Origin: Marinobacter nauticus
GTDB taxonomy: Bacteria > Pseudomonadota > Gammaproteobacteria > Pseudomonadales > Oleiphilaceae
Direction: 5' to 3'
Assembly (NCBI RefSeq): GCF_003634635.1
Contig: NZ_RBJB01000003.1
Location: 248,001 to 312,000 of the forward strand
DNA length: 64,000 nucleotides
Below the pieces are notes generated by a model. It was not told where the DNA came from and searched no databases. It saw only the letters and a list, made by a program, of their open reading frames with translations. The position numbers were made by a program, and so were the translations under genes. Below are positions 62,491 to 64,000 of this stretch, in pieces. How positions within the stretch are numbered: the stretch's first letter is position 1; each line of letters starts with the position of its first letter.

Positions 62491-64000
62491 AGGTAGCCCT
62501 GGCTCCGAAGATAATCGTCATAGGAGCCACTGAAGTCAGTCACCCCATCAGCTGTGAGCTCAATAATCCGCGTCGCCAGCGAAGAGACAAACTCACGATC
62601 ATGGCTTACGAAAATCAGCGTTCCCGGATAGTTCTCCAACGCCAGGTTCAAAGCCTCGATAGACTCCATATCCAGGTGGTTGGTGGGCTCGTCCATCAGC
62701 ATCACATTCGGTTTCTGAAGGATCAGTTTGCCGAACAGCATGCGGCCCTGCTCACCCCCCGAGATTACCTTTACAGACTTGCCAATATCATCACCGGAAA
62801 ACAGCATTCGCCCCAGCGTGCCGCGCACTAATTGTTCGCCGCCGGTGGTCCATTGCGCCATCCAGTCGGTGAGGGTCTCGTCGCGGGCAAAATCCGCGGT
62901 GTGGTCCTGGGCGAAATATCCAACCTCGGCACTGTCGGTCCACTTCACCTCGCCGGCATCCGGCTCATAAGCGCCAGCCAGGCATTGCAGGAGTGTGGTT
63001 TTACCAATCCCGTTCGGGCCAATAACAGCCACGCGTTCTCCCGCCTCAATCTGCAGATCCAGGTTTTTGAACAAGGGGCCTTCATCGAAGCCCTTGGTCA
63101 GACCTTTCAGAGTCACGGCCTGACGATGCAGCTTCTTGCCCTGCTCGAAGCGGATAAAGGGACTCACGCGGCTTGAGGGCTTCACCTCTTCCAACTGGAT
63201 CTTGTCGATCTGACGGGCGCGAGAGGTGGCCTGTTTGGCCTTGGAGGCGTTGGCGGAGAAGCGGCTGACGAACTGCTGCAATTCCGCAATCTGGGCTTTT
63301 TTCTTGGCGTTGTCCGCCAGCATGCGCTCTCGGGCCTGGGTGGCGGCGGTCATGTATTCGTCGTAGTTGCCGGGGAACAGACGCAGCTCACCATAATCCA
63401 GGTCCGCCATGTGGGTACATACACTGTTCAGAAAGTGACGGTCGTGAGAGATGATGATCATGGTGCTGTTGCGGGCCACCAGAATGTTTTCCAGCCAGCG
63501 GATGGTGTTGATGTCCAGGTGGTTGGTGGGCTCATCCAGCAACAGTACGTCGGGGTCAGAAAACAGAGCCTGTGCCAGCAGCACACGCAGTTTCCAGCCC
63601 GGCGCCAGAGCACTCATGGGGCCGTTGTGCTGCTCCAGAGGAATATCCAGGCCCAGCAGCAACTCACCGGCTCGGGATTCCGCGGTGTAGCCATCCATTT
63701 CGGCAAACTGCACCTCCAGGTCTGCCACGGCCATACCGTCTTCCTCACTCATCTCTGGCAGCGAATAAATGCGGTCCCGCTCTTTTTTCACATTCCAGAG
63801 TTCTTCGTGGCCCATAATCACAGTGTCCATCACTGAGCACTGTTCATAGGCAAACTGATCCTGACGGAGCTTACCCAGCCGGGTATTCGGTTCCAGCATG
63901 ACCTGGCCCGCCGATGGCTCCAGATCACCACCCAGAATTTTCATCAGGGTGGATTTACCACAACCATTCGCCCCGATCAGGCCGTAACGGTTGCCGTTGC
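62487..64000 (-). CDS. ABC-F family ATPase, YbiT-like (5' end cut by right edge)
   Basis: 504 codons in the window; the start lies outside. Two ATPase cassettes without membrane domain. The first Walker A is GANGCGKST at the edge, with [13 protein letters not shown] and the unusual signature [12 protein letters not shown] instead of LSGGQ, as in YbiT. The second has [19 protein letters not shown] and [13 protein letters not shown] basic linker with [17 protein letters not shown] lies between. ABC-F proteins act on stalled ribosomes. Confidence 0.93.
   Translation of the reverse strand, partial: NGNRYGLIGANGCGKSTLMKILGGDLEPSAGQVMLEPNTRLGKLRQDQFAYEQCSVMDTVIMGHEELWNVKKERDRIYSLPEMSEEDGMAVADLEVQFAEMDGYTAESRAGELLLGLDIPLEQHNGPMSALAPGWKLRVLLAQALFSDPDVLLLDEPTNHLDINTIRWLENILVARNSTMIIISHDRHFLNSVCTHMADLDYGELRLFPGNYDEYMTAATQARERMLADNAKKKAQIAELQQFVSRFSANASKAKQATSRARQIDKIQLEEVKPSSRVSPFIRFEQGKKLHRQAVTLKGLTKGFDEGPLFKNLDLQIEAGERVAVIGPNGIGKTTLLQCLAGAYEPDAGEVKWTDSAEVGYFAQDHTADFARDETLTDWMAQWTTGGEQLVRGTLGRMLFSGDDIGKSVKVISGGEQGRMLFGKLILQKPNVMLMDEPTNHLDMESIEALNLALENYPGTLIFVSHDREFVSSLATRIIELTADGVTDFSGSYDDYLRSQGYL

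Overview
The window looks like chromosomal DNA of a marine, hydrocarbon-using gammaproteobacterium, most likely Marinobacter or a close relative. This is inferred from the gene set: an AlkB alkane hydroxylase beside beta-oxidation genes, two Mrp cation/proton antiporter operons, RlmJ, FadH, DadA and a YbiT-type ABC-F protein. Coding density is high. I see no tRNA, rRNA, CRISPR array, prophage or insertion sequence with a transposase.

Layout. 1-2.7 kb: 5' part of a sensor kinase gene facing a small secreted DUF4168 protein, with a sigma-54-type promoter and palindromic sites between them, then an orphan TRAP binding lipoprotein. 2.7-5.6 kb: leftward operon rlmJ, degenerate ATPase-like protein, MscS channel. 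5.7-17.8 kb: a divergent unit built round a Fur-like box at 11480-11498. Leftward lie a large surface lipoprotein and a TonB-dependent receptor. Rightward lie a MauG-like di-haem peroxidase, an imelysin, a DUF1111 di-haem oxidoreductase, a second imelysin and a DUF1513 propeller. I read this as one iron-regulated acquisition system. 17.9-24.4 kb: MFS transporter, DUF4870 protein, chemoreceptor, PhoX phosphatase with a Pho box, acidic lipoprotein and a small Rof-like protein.

24.5-32.6 kb: alkB, enoyl-CoA hydratase, acyl-CoA dehydrogenase, an AraC/GATase-like regulator and fadH, i.e. alkane and fatty-acid breakdown. Three related cloverleaf-forming palindromic elements (25904-26007, 26915-27024, 28991-29086) bracket the two beta-oxidation genes, and a fourth, enlarged copy lies at 55455-55646. 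32.9-44.6 kb: two complete Mrp operons in tandem, a six-gene type with fused mrpAB and a seven-gene type. 44.7-49.9 kb: ppnP, acyl-CoA ligase, dadA, yciH, a DUF4136 lipoprotein, an IMPACT/YigZ protein and a small hypothetical gene.

49.8-52.4 kb: a Cpx-like envelope stress module (kinase, regulator and a divergent Spy/CpxP-like protein) with a CpxR-type direct repeat between them. 52.4-58.1 kb: FemAB/GNAT-like protein, membrane-anchored hypothetical protein, dodecin, DUF3750 protein, EF-hand-like protein and AzlCD exporter. 58.2-64 kb: Leu/Phe/Glu dehydrogenase with a LiuR-like operator, NSS-family sodium symporter, Sir2 deacetylase, DUF1415 protein and an ABC-F ATPase cut by the right edge.

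All family assignments come from reading the translated sequences and from remembered family features. No database search was run.
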